Positions 8,063 to 17,191 are shown, counted from the stretch's first letter. The stretch: 64,000 nt of DNA from Marinobacter sp. SS5-14b (GCF_030541005.1 NZ_JASSVM010000001.1:1-64000); one strand, 5' to 3'. The notes: generated by a model not told the origin, from the sequence alone. Numbers and translations are program-made.

Positions 8063-8884
8063 TCAGCGAGGCCGCAATCGCCGCTTCTCAGCCCGCCGCA
8101 TCCAGAACCACGCCATAAACGCGATCACCGAAACCGCCGCAATAATCAAAGTAGCCAACGCATTAATCTCCGGCGACACCCCCATCCGCACGGAGGAGAA
8201 CACCACCATCGGCAACGTCGTCGCCCCCGGCCCGGACACAAAGCTCGCAATCACCAGATCATCCAGCGACAAAGTAAACGCCAGCAACCACCCCGAAACC
8301 AGCGCCGGCGCAATCACCGGCAGCGTGATCACAAAGAAAGTCTTCAACGGCGTACAACCCAGATCCATTGCCGCTTCCTCAATGGACAAATCCACCTCCC
8401 GCAAGCGCGCGCTCACCACCACCGCCACATAAGCACTGCAGAAAGTGGTGTGGGCAATCCAGATGGTGGCCATGCCACGGTCCACCGGCCAGCCGATCAG
8501 TTGCGCCATCTGCACAAACAGCAGCAACAGCGACAGGCCGGTGATCACTTCCGGCATCACCAGCGGCGCCGTGATCATGCTGGACAGCAGGGTGCGGCCA
8601 CGCATCTTCTTGAACCGGGTAATCACAAAGGCACAAAGGGTGCCCAGGCACACCGCCATGCTGGCGGAATAGAAGGCAATGCGCAGGCTCATCCACACGG
8701 CAGACAGAATCTGTTCATTGGCAAACAGCGCACCGTACCACTTGGTGGAAAAGCCGGCCCACACAGACACCAGCCGCGAGGAGTTGAACGAGTAAACGAT
8801 CAACACCACCATTGGCAGGTACAGGAACAGCATGCCCAGCAATAGCATGGATTTTGAGAAGCCGGGGGCTTTCAGCTTAACCAT
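8063..8884 (-). CDS. polyamine-type ABC transporter permease (PotI/PotC-like)
   Basis: This is a permease subunit of about 273 residues with six hydrophobic segments, starting at the ATG at 8882-8884 (MVKLKAPGFSKSMLLLGML). The EAA loop of ABC permeases is visible as SIEEAAMDLGCTPLKTFFVITLPVIAPALVSG, and the end SLDDLVIASFVSGPGATTLPM is typical of the PotC/PotI branch for putrescine or spermidine. Its start overlaps the end of the preceding permease gene by eight bases. It is the last gene of the four-gene operon running from 12038 to 8063 and is followed by the A1 palindrome. Confidence 0.85.
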   Translation of the reverse strand: MVKLKAPGFSKSMLLLGMLFLYLPMVVLIVYSFNSSRLVSVWAGFSTKWYGALFANEQILSAVWMSLRIAFYSASMAVCLGTLCAFVITRFKKMRGRTLLSSMITAPLVMPEVITGLSLLLLFVQMAQLIGWPVDRGMATIWIAHTTFCSAYVAVVVSARLREVDLSIEEAAMDLGCTPLKTFFVITLPVIAPALVSGWLLAFTLSLDDLVIASFVSGPGATTLPMVVFSSVRMGVSPEINALATLIIAAVSVIAFMAWFWMRRAEKRRLRPR

Positions 8885-9806
8885 TCTTTTCCATCTCCCG
8901 AGCCTGGAAACGGTGGAACAGCACAATCGGAATCAACAGCAGCGCCAGCATGACAATCGCCAGCGAAGAGGCCACCGGCCAGTCGCGGTTGTTGAAAAAC
9001 TCTTCCCACAGCACCTTGCCGATCATCAGGGTATCCGGCCCGCCCAGTAGTTCCGGAATCACAAACTCACCCACCGCAGGAATGAACACCAGCATGGAGC
9101 CCGCCAGGATTCCGGCCTTGGACAGCGGCAGGGTGATGGCCCAGAAGGTAGTCAGGCTACGGCAGCCAAGATCCGACGCCGCTTCCAGCAGGCGTACGTC
9201 CAGCTTCACCAGATTGGTGTAGATGGGCAGGATCATGAACGGCAGGTAGGCGTAGACAATGCCCAGAATCACCGCAAAGTTGGTGTTCAGCATTTTCAGT
9301 GGCGCATCGATCAGCCCCAGCCACATCAGGAACGTGTTCAGCAGGCCCTGGTTACCGAGAATGCCCATCCACGCATACACGCGGATCAGGAACGAGGTCC
9401 AGGACGGCAGCATCACCATTAGCAGGAACACCAGTTGCCAGTGCTTGGGCGCCCGGGCCATGGCATAGGCCATGGGGTAGCCGATCAGCAGGCAGAACAG
9501 GGTGGCCAGGAAGGCCGTTTTCACGGAGCCCCAGTAAGCGGCGATGTACAGGCTGTCGGAGGCCAGAAACAGGTAGTTGCCAAAGTTCACCACCACCGAC
9601 AGGGTGTTCTCCACCCACCGGAACACCGGCTCATAAGGCGGAATCGCCATGACTGCCGAGGTCAGGCTGATCTTCAGTACCAGCGCAAACGGCAGCAGGA
9701 AGAACAGCAGCAGCCAGGCGAACGGCACGCCGAATACCACCCGGCGATGGAATACCACCGCACGCACCCGCTCCGCGAAGGGGGTTGCCAGAAGCTTCTT
9801 CGTCAT
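8877..9806 (-). CDS. polyamine-type ABC transporter permease (PotH/PotB-like)
   Basis: This is a permease of about 309 residues beginning at the ATG at 9804-9806 (MTKKLLATPFAERVRAVVF), four bases after the ATPase stop; longer upstream starts fall inside the ATPase gene. It has a long N-terminal extension before helix 1 (VPFAWLLLFFLLPFALVLKISL), as in PotH, and an EAA loop, LLEAASDLGCRSLTTFWAITLPLSKAGI, that contacts the ATPase. FIPAVGEFVIPELLGGPDTLMIG is characteristic of PotB/PotH. It pairs with the downstream PotI-like subunit to form the membrane channel. Confidence 0.85.
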   Translation of the reverse strand: MTKKLLATPFAERVRAVVFHRRVVFGVPFAWLLLFFLLPFALVLKISLTSAVMAIPPYEPVFRWVENTLSVVVNFGNYLFLASDSLYIAAYWGSVKTAFLATLFCLLIGYPMAYAMARAPKHWQLVFLLMVMLPSWTSFLIRVYAWMGILGNQGLLNTFLMWLGLIDAPLKMLNTNFAVILGIVYAYLPFMILPIYTNLVKLDVRLLEAASDLGCRSLTTFWAITLPLSKAGILAGSMLVFIPAVGEFVIPELLGGPDTLMIGKVLWEEFFNNRDWPVASSLAIVMLALLLIPIVLFHRFQAREMEKNG

Positions 9807-9810
9807 GGCG

Positions 9811-10929
9811 TCAGTTCCAGAGCAGGATAGGGCTGGAGGCTTCCCAGGACACGAACACCTGATCACCCCAGGTAGGCCGCTCACCCCGGCGTTCCACGTT
9901 GGCCATGGTGGCCTGTACCCGCTTGCCACTGGCCAGCTTCACGTAGTAAGACGTGATGTCGCCAAGATAGGCAATGTTGTCTACCGTGCCGCAGCTCCAG
10001 TTGGTGTCGCCTTCGGGTTTCTCTGTGGTCAGGTAGATCTTTTCCGGGCGCAGGGCGATCAGGGTTTCCGTGGTTTCCGCAGGCGTGGTCACGCCCCGGT
10101 CGATAAACACCGGAGCGTCCAGCAGGTCGCTGGTCAGCGAGATGCTGTCGGAGTTGTCTTCCAGGATGTTCGCCTCGAAGATATTCACCGAGCCGATGAA
10201 CTCCGCCGTCATGCGGCTGTTCGGGCTCTCATAGATATCGATGGGGGAGCCCACCTGGGCAATCCGGCCGTAAGACATGATGGCAATGCGACTGGCCATG
10301 GTCATGGCTTCTTCCTGGTCGTGGGTCACCATCAGGCAGGTCACGCCCACTTTCTCCAGAATATCCACCAGCTCCAGCTGCATTTCCGTGCGCAGTTTTT
10401 TGTCCAGCGCGCCCATGGGCTCGTCCAGCAACAACAGCTTGGGCCGTTTCGCCAGCGAGCGGGCCAGGGCCACACGCTGCTGCTGGCCGCCAGACAATTG
10501 CTGGGGCCGGCGCTTGCCGTAGGCTTCCATCTTCACCAGCTTGAGCATGGCGGCCACGCGGTCGGCAATTTCGTTTTTCGGCAGCTTGTCCTGTTTCAGG
10601 CCCATGGCAATGTTCTGCTCCACCGTCATATGGGGGAACAGGGCATAGGACTGGAACATCATGTTGGTGGGGCGCAGGTAAGGGGGCAGGGCGGTGATGT
10701 CCTGGCCGTCCAGCACAATGCGACCGGAATCCGGGGTTTCAAAACCCGCCAGCATGCGCAGCAGGGTGGACTTGCCAGAGCCGGAACCACCCAGCAGGGC
10801 GAAAATCTCGCCCTTGTGGATGTCCAGACTCACGTCGTCCACCGCCAGGGTGCTGTCGAAGCTTTTGGAAATACCCTTGATGCTGAGGAGCACCTCCGCT
10901 TGCGCGGAGGTATTGTTGATCACGGCCAC
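9811..10929 (-). CDS. polyamine-type ABC transporter ATP-binding protein (PotG/PotA-like)
   Basis: This is a 372-residue ATPase: Walker A GGSGSGKST at residues 47-55, signature LSGGQQQR at 145-152, Walker B LLLLDEP ending near 171, H-loop VTHDQEEAM with His203, and a C-terminal TOBE-like regulatory region with RPEKIYL. The phrase LPPYLRPTNMMFQSYALFPHMTVEQN is characteristic of PotA/PotG. It lies two bases downstream of the binding-protein gene and four bases upstream of the first permease, so it is part of one operon. Confidence 0.9.
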   Translation of the reverse strand: MAVINNTSAQAEVLLSIKGISKSFDSTLAVDDVSLDIHKGEIFALLGGSGSGKSTLLRMLAGFETPDSGRIVLDGQDITALPPYLRPTNMMFQSYALFPHMTVEQNIAMGLKQDKLPKNEIADRVAAMLKLVKMEAYGKRRPQQLSGGQQQRVALARSLAKRPKLLLLDEPMGALDKKLRTEMQLELVDILEKVGVTCLMVTHDQEEAMTMASRIAIMSYGRIAQVGSPIDIYESPNSRMTAEFIGSVNIFEANILEDNSDSISLTSDLLDAPVFIDRGVTTPAETTETLIALRPEKIYLTTEKPEGDTNWSCGTVDNIAYLGDITSYYVKLASGKRVQATMANVERRGERPTWGDQVFVSWEASSPILLWN

Positions 10930-10931
10930 CG

Positions 10932-12038
10932 TCAGCGACCGGATTTCACGCTGGTCCAGGTACGGGTCATCAGGCGCTGCGCGTCCTGAGGCCGACCTTC
11001 CATGATGTACAGCTTCTTCATCACCTCATCGGTGGGGTAGATGCTGGTGTCATTGAGGATTTCCGGGTCCACAAACTCGTTGGCCGGTTTGTTCGGGTTG
11101 GCGTACCACACGTAGTTGGTCACATCGGCGATGATTTCCGGACGCATCAGGAAATTCATCAGTTTGTGAGCATTTTCCACGTTCGGCGCGCCGGCCGGGA
11201 TGGTCATCATGTCAAACCACAGCACCGCGCCCTCTTTGGGGATGGTGTAGCGGATCACATTGCCATTCTCGGCTTCCTCGGCGCGTGCAGCCGCCTGCAG
11301 GATGTCGCCAGAGTAGCCGGCAGCCACGCACAGGTCACCGTTGGCCAGGTCGCCAATGTATCGGGACGAGTGGAAGTAAGTGATGTTCGGGCGCACGGCC
11401 TTGATCACATCACCACCCTTGCGGATGTCGTCGGCGTTGTTGCTGTTCGGGTCTAGGCCAATGTAGGCCATGGCGGCACGCACCATCTCTTCACCGGAAT
11501 CCAGCATGGCAATGCCACAGCCGCCGGCGGCGAGTTTGCCGGTCACTTCCGGATCAAATACCAGAGCCCAGGAATCGGTGGGAGCGTTCTCGCCCAGAAT
11601 TTCCTGAACGCGGCCTTCGTTATAGCCGTAGCCGTTGGTGCCCCACAGGTAAGGCAGGGAGAACTGGCTGCCCGGGTCCACCTTTTCCAGATCATCCATC
11701 AGGTCTGGGTTGAGGTTAGCCATGTTCGGCAGCTTGCCGTGGTCCAGTGCGACAAAAGCCTTGGCAGAAATCTGCTTGGCTACGTAGTGGTTAGAGGGCA
11801 CAACCAGGTCATAGCCGGAGCGGCCAGACAACAGGGCGGCCTCCAGCACCTCGTTACTGTCGTAAACGTCGTAGATAACCTTGATGCCGGTCTCTTCTGT
11901 GAACTTCGCCAGGGTGTCCTCGGCGATGTAGTCAGACCAGTTATAAACACGCACTTCCTCGGCTGCAAAAACCGAGGAGGCACCCAGAGACAACGCAACA
12001 GCGGCGGCAAGCGCCTGTGGCTTACACAACTTCAACAT
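10932..12038 (-). CDS. periplasmic polyamine-binding protein (PotF/SpuD-like)
   Basis: This is a 368-residue solute-binding protein. The start is the ATG at 12036-12038, which gives a signal peptide cut after ASSVFA near residue 25. The mature N-terminus VRVYNWSDYIAEDTLAKF and the DVYDSNEVLEAALLSGRSGYDLVVPS block match the PotF/SpuD/SpuE family that binds putrescine or spermidine. It heads the operon binding protein, ATPase, permease, permease. The 265-base gap to the divergent gene at 12304 must carry its promoter; I see no clear operator there. Confidence 0.88.
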   Translation of the reverse strand: MLKLCKPQALAAAVALSLGASSVFAAEEVRVYNWSDYIAEDTLAKFTEETGIKVIYDVYDSNEVLEAALLSGRSGYDLVVPSNHYVAKQISAKAFVALDHGKLPNMANLNPDLMDDLEKVDPGSQFSLPYLWGTNGYGYNEGRVQEILGENAPTDSWALVFDPEVTGKLAAGGCGIAMLDSGEEMVRAAMAYIGLDPNSNNADDIRKGGDVIKAVRPNITYFHSSRYIGDLANGDLCVAAGYSGDILQAAARAEEAENGNVIRYTIPKEGAVLWFDMMTIPAGAPNVENAHKLMNFLMRPEIIADVTNYVWYANPNKPANEFVDPEILNDTSIYPTDEVMKKLYIMEGRPQDAQRLMTRTWTSVKSGR

Positions 12039-12303
12039 TGGATGGTGTCCCTCACTTAAAAGGGATGGATACAAAGCGCGCAGGACGCACGCGGTTCTTG
12101 GTGGGATTCGAGCGATTTTTAACACGAGAACCCGGCGCGCGCTACAAAAATTTCAATGCGGGGATTGGGGGTTGTGCGTATAGGGGGCACTGGGGCGGAA
12201 CTGCAGGCCGTAACTGTCTTTACCTGCTCTTTACACCGGTTGACGGACACAGCGCGGGATCTTCGCGAATATAGCTCCATATAACAGAGCCCGGAGCATA
12301 CAG

Positions 12304-13263
12304 ATGGAAAAGTCGCGGAGGTTGTGGACAGCAGCATTACTGGTGCTGGCCGCTGTAACACTGTCTGGCTGTAAAGTGAGTGCCACATCGAGAGATCGGT
12401 ACTATGATCATGACGAGACGCGGTATAGCCTTGGCTATTTTCTGGATGCCCGAGACACCGGGCGTTACTTTCCCAGTGGTCGCTGGAGCCTGAACAGTGA
12501 GGCCGAAGTATGCGTTGGCGACACTCTGTATTTCGAGACCGATGACGGGCGGGTGCGTGTCTATGGTTCGCCGGCCTATAGCGAGAACACCTTTCGGGCC
12601 GCTGCAACAGAACTGAACACTCGCATAGACGACGTGCTGAACCGGTTCAAGATGAGCTGGCGTGATTTTGTGGGTGAGCGCAGCTCTGCGGTGCCCTACC
12701 CGGAACAGGTGGTGGCTTGCTTGAGCCCGAGGGTGACCAATGCCGACCTTGCCTCTGGCACCCTGGCAGCTGTAGCCATTGCCCCGTATCACAGAAGCTG
12801 GCCCTATGAGGCCGGGCAGATATTTACCCATGAACTGGCCCACCACGTTCAGGAAAACCTGAGCCGCCACAATGCATCCACGTCTTTGCTGCCGTACTGG
12901 TTTGCTGAAGGTCAGGCAGCTCTGGTGTCGGGTTATCCCGTGGCACCTGCCTACCAGCATTACGACTATGATCCCCTGCGAGACGCAACCAGAAACGATG
13001 CCAGTAGTGTCAGCTACCGCTTCGAGCACTACGCACTGGCCTATCGCTACCTGGAACGAGCAAACGGTGCTCTGGAAATGACCCTGCTGCTGGATCTGGT
13101 CCAGTTCATGGACTGGACGGGTGATTACCGCGGGTTGATCAGCTCGGGTGAATCACGGGCCTTTGTGGAGGCGTTTGATGCCATGGAGTTGGTGGATCAT
13201 CGGGGGCGGTATTTGAGCTTTGCCCGGTTTCGGGCGGACTACCATTCGCTTCTGGCCTTGTGA
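12304..13263 (+). CDS. HExxH zinc-metallopeptidase-like lipoprotein
   Basis: This is a 319-residue lipoprotein: signal with the lipobox LSGC, lipid-bearing Cys23. The sequence IFTHELAHHVQENL (His176, Glu177, His180) is a gluzincin zinc site, and WFAEGQAALVSG about 20 residues later supplies the likely third ligand, Glu202, as in MA-clan peptidases. Spacing and the rest of the sequence resemble collagenase-like or peptidase MA-like domains, but no specific family is recognised. It stands alone between the Pot operon and a convergent stress gene. Its stop codon lies inside the left arm of a strong terminator palindrome. Confidence 0.7.
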   Translation: MEKSRRLWTAALLVLAAVTLSGCKVSATSRDRYYDHDETRYSLGYFLDARDTGRYFPSGRWSLNSEAEVCVGDTLYFETDDGRVRVYGSPAYSENTFRAAATELNTRIDDVLNRFKMSWRDFVGERSSAVPYPEQVVACLSPRVTNADLASGTLAAVAIAPYHRSWPYEAGQIFTHELAHHVQENLSRHNASTSLLPYWFAEGQAALVSGYPVAPAYQHYDYDPLRDATRNDASSVSYRFEHYALAYRYLERANGALEMTLLLDLVQFMDWTGDYRGLISSGESRAFVEAFDAMELVDHRGRYLSFARFRADYHSLLAL

Positions 13264-13287
13264 TACACGCGATCACAAGGCCAGAAG
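13249..13287. terminator. bidirectional terminator palindrome
   Basis: A perfect 16-base inverted repeat, CTTCTGGCCTTGTGAT at 13249-13264 and its complement at 13272-13287, is separated by seven bases and lies between two converging genes. The TGA stop of the upstream peptidase gene (13261-13263) lies in the left arm. T-rich sequence (TAAAGTTTATT) follows on the plus side. Stem strength and position support termination from both directions. Confidence 0.8.
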
Positions 13288-13293
13288 TAAAGT

Positions 13294-13731
13294 TTATTGA
13301 GCAGTAATCACCGTCATCACCAGCTTGCCATCCCGACGAATCGGGCCGTCTTCCTTGGCACCCAGAGTGTATTCAAAAATACCGGTCTTGCTGCCGCCTT
13401 CTTCGTTGTGAATCATCAGCATCAGCTTGTCGCCGTTGGCGATTTCTTCGGTCAGGATGGCCGCGACGTCCATATTCTTGCCTTTTTTCAGGGGGGCGAA
13501 GGCTACGACCGGGCCGGGCTTCATGGCTTCGTCGGTGCGATGCACTACCAGCCAGCCGTTCTCTTCAGTCACCACTTTCTTGGCGGTTACCGTGCCTTCG
13601 GATACCGACTGGTCATCGCCCCAGACACCCACTTTGTTGCTGTGATCCATCGCCAGCGCTGATCCAGAGGCGAATGCGCCGGAAACCAGGGTGGCCGCGA
13701 GGAATGCAGTAGTTTTGATGTGCTTCTTCAT
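13294..13731 (-). CDS. periplasmic DUF7282-like protein
   Basis: This is a protein of about 145 residues starting at the ATG at 13729-13731, with a signal peptide ending SGSALA before MDHSNK. The mature part (VVHRTDEAMKPGPVVAFAPLKKGKNMDV, then ILTEEIANGDKLMLMIHNEEGG) resembles the DUF7282 beta-sandwich found in exported proteins of unknown role. It lies about 100 bases after an anti-sigma factor gene on the same strand, so it is probably a target or partner of that sigma system. The function is not known; the domain call is by pattern. Confidence 0.6.
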   Translation of the reverse strand: MKKHIKTTAFLAATLVSGAFASGSALAMDHSNKVGVWGDDQSVSEGTVTAKKVVTEENGWLVVHRTDEAMKPGPVVAFAPLKKGKNMDVAAILTEEIANGDKLMLMIHNEEGGSKTGIFEYTLGAKEDGPIRRDGKLVMTVITAQ

Positions 13732-13834
13732 TGTGTGCTCCTTAGGTTCGGTTGTACCCATCCATCACCTTGTTTTGATGGGAGTACAAGCAGCTACGGA
13801 GCGGCGCCTGAAAAGTTTCAGGCGCGTTCACGAT

Positions 13835-14581
13835 TTATTGTTGCCCGGAGGTCTCGTTGGCAGCGGTGGGGTAAAGGAAACCGTGAATAGCCGGGCCAGT
13901 TGGTTGCCCTGTGGGCGAACCACCTTTGGGTTCCAGGCTGATGCCAAAGGTGGCGTCCCTCAGAGTTTCCGGGTCGTATTCACGAAGAGCAGCCTGGTCC
14001 AGGGTGAAGTTGTCGCTCATCACGCCCACCGATCGTGGGTTCGGGCCATACCCCTCCGCCACAATCCAAAGCTGATAAGACTTGTCCTGCTTCGGTTCAG
14101 CGGTGACCGGCTGGATGTTCAACTGGCGACTGTCCAGGTCCACGGTCAACAGAAACGCCGGTTGCTCATCGTTGTGCTGGAACACCGCTACAAAGGATTG
14201 AGTTTGTGGCTCGGGCTCCGGCTGAGTCGCCAGCACGGCAACCAGCACCAGTGCCGCTGCCGAGGCGACGGCAGTGCTCCAGCGCCAGCGGGCGACCTGC
14301 TTACGGAGGCTGACCACGTTGTCTGGCGTCGGGTTCGTCGCTTCTGGCGCGGATTGCTGCTGTTCAATCGTGCGCTGAATCCGGGCCAACAGATCCGGGC
14401 CAAGCTCAACAGGCTCAATCGCGTCGAGCATGCCTGCCAGTCGGGTTTCCCATTGCTGAATCAGAGCCTCAATCTCAGGCTCCCGGGTGCGGCGAGCCTG
14501 CAATGACTCGCGCTCTTCCTTGGGCAGAGTTCCCAGAACGAACTCCGCAACCAGCATCTCCAGATCGTCGCGTTCGCTCAT
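13835..14581 (-). CDS. anti-sigma factor, RskA-like
   Basis: This is a 248-residue single-pass membrane protein. The N-terminal cytoplasmic part (VAEFVLGTLPKEERESL near 11-27) is the sigma-binding helix bundle of RskA-type anti-sigma factors, without a zinc-binding HxxxCxxC motif. A transmembrane segment lies at about 100-118 (STAVASAAALVLVAVLA), followed by a periplasmic RskA domain with SYQLWIVAEG. Its start overlaps the stop of the sigma gene by four bases (14578-14581), the standard coupling that keeps sigma and inhibitor balanced. Confidence 0.85.
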   Translation of the reverse strand: MSERDDLEMLVAEFVLGTLPKEERESLQARRTREPEIEALIQQWETRLAGMLDAIEPVELGPDLLARIQRTIEQQQSAPEATNPTPDNVVSLRKQVARWRWSTAVASAAALVLVAVLATQPEPEPQTQSFVAVFQHNDEQPAFLLTVDLDSRQLNIQPVTAEPKQDKSYQLWIVAEGYGPNPRSVGVMSDNFTLDQAALREYDPETLRDATFGISLEPKGGSPTGQPTGPAIHGFLYPTAANETSGQQ

Positions 14582-15153
14582 GGCTCAAGGCACCTTTTGA
14601 TCTGTTTCAGGGCTCTGTGCAGCCACGTTTTCACCGTGTTGATCGGCTGGTCAAAATGCAGCGCCAACTGATCTCGAGACCAACCATTCAGATACGCAAG
14701 ACGGACCATGTCCTGGCGATCTTTCTCAAGCTGGTCAATACAATGGTTCAAGTGCTTTACCGTTTGATGGTCTGCTATCTGGTCATGGGCCGCGGGTGCT
14801 GAATCGGCGATGTCATCAATTTCGTCGCCGGAGCTTTCTCGTCTTGCCGGGTGCCGTCTCAGTTCGTCGATAGCGCCATGCCTTGCAATGGCGGCCAACC
14901 AGGTAATCGGGGACGATAGCTTCGCATCAAATTGGTCGGCTTTATGCCATATCTTGACATAGGTATCGTGCATTACGTCGTCCGCCCAACTCCGGTCTTT
15001 GAGGATACGCAGCACGGTGGCCATAAGTTTCGGCGCCGTGGCTTCATAAAGGCGCCCGAAGGCCTCGCGGTCCTGCTGAGCGACCCGGCGAATCATGTCC
15101 GTGACTTCAGCGGTGCTTTGAAGATGAGCAGTTTGTTGACGGTCAGAGTGCAT
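14578..15153 (-). CDS. ECF RNA polymerase sigma factor (RpoE/SigK-like)
   Basis: This is a sigma-70-family ECF factor of about 191 residues. Region 2 reads AFGRLYEATAPKLMATVLRI, with the promoter-opening helix DDVMHDTYVKIWHKADQFD; region 4 reads DMVRLAYLNGWSRDQLALHF then PINTVKTWLHRALKQIK. The start is set to the ATG at 15151-15153, preceded by CTGAGG; the longer frame begins upstream in a region without a clear ribosome binding site. It is coupled to the downstream anti-sigma gene, so the pair responds to an envelope signal. The inducing signal is unknown. Confidence 0.88.
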   Translation of the reverse strand: MHSDRQQTAHLQSTAEVTDMIRRVAQQDREAFGRLYEATAPKLMATVLRILKDRSWADDVMHDTYVKIWHKADQFDAKLSSPITWLAAIARHGAIDELRRHPARRESSGDEIDDIADSAPAAHDQIADHQTVKHLNHCIDQLEKDRQDMVRLAYLNGWSRDQLALHFDQPINTVKTWLHRALKQIKRCLEP

Positions 15154-15241
15154 GCACGCCTCAGTTGGTCGGCCGCGGGTAGGTTGCGAGCGCCCATTTG
15201 AGCCTAATGATCGCAACGATTCAACGGTCAAACCTGTACAT

Positions 15242-16222
15242 TTATAATTGGTTGCGAGGAATGCCTTGTCGGACCCGGATAATGTCAGCCATCACCGCCA
15301 GGGCAATTTCCGCCGGCGTCTTGCTGCCGATGTTCAAACCAACGGGCATGTGGATGCGGTTGATCTGTTGCTCAGTCAGGCCACCAACGCGAGCCAGGCG
15401 CTCCCGGCGTTTGCCTGATGTGTTCAGGGATCCCATCACGCCAATGTAAAACGCCTGGGTTTTCACCGCTTCCATCATGGCCGTGTCATCAATGCGCGGA
15501 TCGTGGGTCAGGGCGACGACGGCGGTCGCCTGGTGGCACCCCTCCCGCGCGATAAACACGGACGGCAATTCCTGTTGAAGTGATACGCCCGGGAGGTTGA
15601 AGTGGCGCACTTCTTCTGGCCTTGGGTCGCACACAATAACCTCGAATCCAAGGCTGTGGGCGAAGCTGGCACACGCATTGGCGACCGGTGACAGGCCTGC
15701 AACAACCAACCGTGAGACTGGGCCAACGCGCAAGCGCAGGATGGCCTGGTCCGTATCCTCAGTGACCCGGGGGCCCAATTCCAGCTCGGGCGCAATGTGC
15801 GCTTCGCCAGTCTCCGTTGAAACCAGGCGAGCGATCGCTCCCTGGCCTGCCAACGCAGCCTGGAGCGCCAGAAAATGGTCTCGGGTATCGGAGGATGCAG
15901 TCCAGTGCTCAATCAACACATCGAGTATGCCGCCGCAGGGGAGTGCCACTCTGGGGTTGTCCGGCCCACCGGGGGCCCCGTAGCGAATGCGATTGATGCG
16001 CCCTGTGAAGGCGTTTTGCTTAAGGCGGGCCAGAAAATCTTCCTCAACACAACCGCCAGAGAGTGACCCGCAATGAGCGCCGTCTCGCCTGGCGATCAGC
16101 CAGGAGCCGGGCTCGCGGGGTGAAGAACCGAAGGTGCTCACCACGGTGCAAAACCAGAAATCATGGCCCTCGTCACACCAGTGCAGGGCTTGTTCAATAA
16201 CTTTGGTGTCCAGTGGCTGCAT
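15242..16222 (-). CDS. XdhC/CoxI family protein
   Basis: This is a 326-residue protein with the N-terminal XdhC_CoxI domain (VVSTFGSSPREPGSWLIARR, then GSLSGGCVEEDFLARL) and a C-terminal Rossmann-like XdhC_C domain (SRLVVAGLSPVANACASFA, GVMGSLNTSGKRRERLA, then the closing IHMPVGLNIGSKTPAEIALAVMADI). Relatives bind and sulfurate molybdenum cofactor for xanthine dehydrogenase or CO-dehydrogenase-like enzymes. No molybdoenzyme gene is in the window, so its client must be encoded elsewhere. It is a single gene 88 bases upstream of the sigma factor start, in the same direction, but probably separate. Confidence 0.8.
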   Translation of the reverse strand: MQPLDTKVIEQALHWCDEGHDFWFCTVVSTFGSSPREPGSWLIARRDGAHCGSLSGGCVEEDFLARLKQNAFTGRINRIRYGAPGGPDNPRVALPCGGILDVLIEHWTASSDTRDHFLALQAALAGQGAIARLVSTETGEAHIAPELELGPRVTEDTDQAILRLRVGPVSRLVVAGLSPVANACASFAHSLGFEVIVCDPRPEEVRHFNLPGVSLQQELPSVFIAREGCHQATAVVALTHDPRIDDTAMMEAVKTQAFYIGVMGSLNTSGKRRERLARVGGLTEQQINRIHMPVGLNIGSKTPAEIALAVMADIIRVRQGIPRNQL

Positions 16223-16270
16223 GGGGGCTCCAGTTGTGTTCGTTGCAGGTTTTCCTGGTGGGTCAATTTA

Positions 16271-17191
16271 TCAGTGCCGGGCCGTATGGCGATAGTCACT
16301 GGGGGACTTCCCCATTACCTTCTTGAACAGGCGGGAAAAGTAATAGGCGTCGTCGTAACCCAGTTGCCGGCTGATGTCGGCAAAGCTCTGGCTGGTGGTG
16401 TCCAGCAACTGGCAGGCCCGCTCTACCTTCAGATGCAGGAAGTGTTGAATGGGCGAAGTGCCGGTCTGCTCCCGGTAGCGGGTTGCAAAATGCGCCGGCG
16501 AAAGGCTGGAGAGTTCGGCCAGCTGGTTGAGTGTCAGGCGATCTTCCAGATGTTCCCGCATGTAGTTATGGATGGTTTCAAGTTCCGCCTGCTTGGCGTG
16601 ATCGGTTTCGTCTGCATTCAGGGGCACCGCCGCCAGCAATTGTCGCAAGCGGTTGCTGGCGTGGATCAGCCCTTGCGAACGGAAGCCGGTTTGCCGCACC
16701 GACAACAGGCCATTGAAGTCGACCAGTAAACGCGGCTGGCGGCCAAGGTGGCGAATGCGAGTCTGATTATCAAAGCCCATATGCGAATGAAACGCTTCAG
16801 CCAGTGGGCCGGTGTAATGCACCCAGTGAATGGTCCAGGGGTGGTCAGGATCTGAGGTGTAGCGATGGGCTGCGCCCGCAGGGAGCAATAGCAGGTCCCC
16901 GGCACGCACGGTATAGGGCTCTCCGCCAACATTCAGAAACGCCTTACCCTCCGTGCAGTAGATCAAAAGATTGTCACGATGGTGCTCCCGGTGCATGTGG
17001 TGGCCCACAGCTTTCCGGTAGTGGCCAAACGCCAGCGGATAAAGCTCCCGGGTAAGCGGATGGCTGGCCAGCATATGAATACTGGGCTCAGGCACCACAT
17101 AACGCACGCTGTCCGATGGCACGGGCCATTGCGAGGTTTGGGTGACTTGTGTGTTTCTGGAAACTGTCTGCATCGAAAAATAATCCATCAT
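16271..17191 (-). CDS. mmsR: AraC-family regulator, probable MmsR
   Basis: This is a 306-residue regulator. The N-terminal half is a cupin-type sensor (YTVRAGDLLLLPAGAAHRY near residues 88-106), and the C-terminal 100 residues contain the double helix-turn-helix of AraC/XylS proteins (LTLNQLAELSSLSPAHFATRYRE and SFADISRQLGYDDAYYFSRLFKKVMGKSPSDYR). It is transcribed away from an mmsA-type valine operon, the arrangement known for MmsR in Pseudomonas, where it activates mmsAB. The name is inferred from this context. An alternative ATG, six codons in, is also possible as the start. Confidence 0.75.
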   Translation of the reverse strand: MMDYFSMQTVSRNTQVTQTSQWPVPSDSVRYVVPEPSIHMLASHPLTRELYPLAFGHYRKAVGHHMHREHHRDNLLIYCTEGKAFLNVGGEPYTVRAGDLLLLPAGAAHRYTSDPDHPWTIHWVHYTGPLAEAFHSHMGFDNQTRIRHLGRQPRLLVDFNGLLSVRQTGFRSQGLIHASNRLRQLLAAVPLNADETDHAKQAELETIHNYMREHLEDRLTLNQLAELSSLSPAHFATRYREQTGTSPIQHFLHLKVERACQLLDTTSQSFADISRQLGYDDAYYFSRLFKKVMGKSPSDYRHTARH

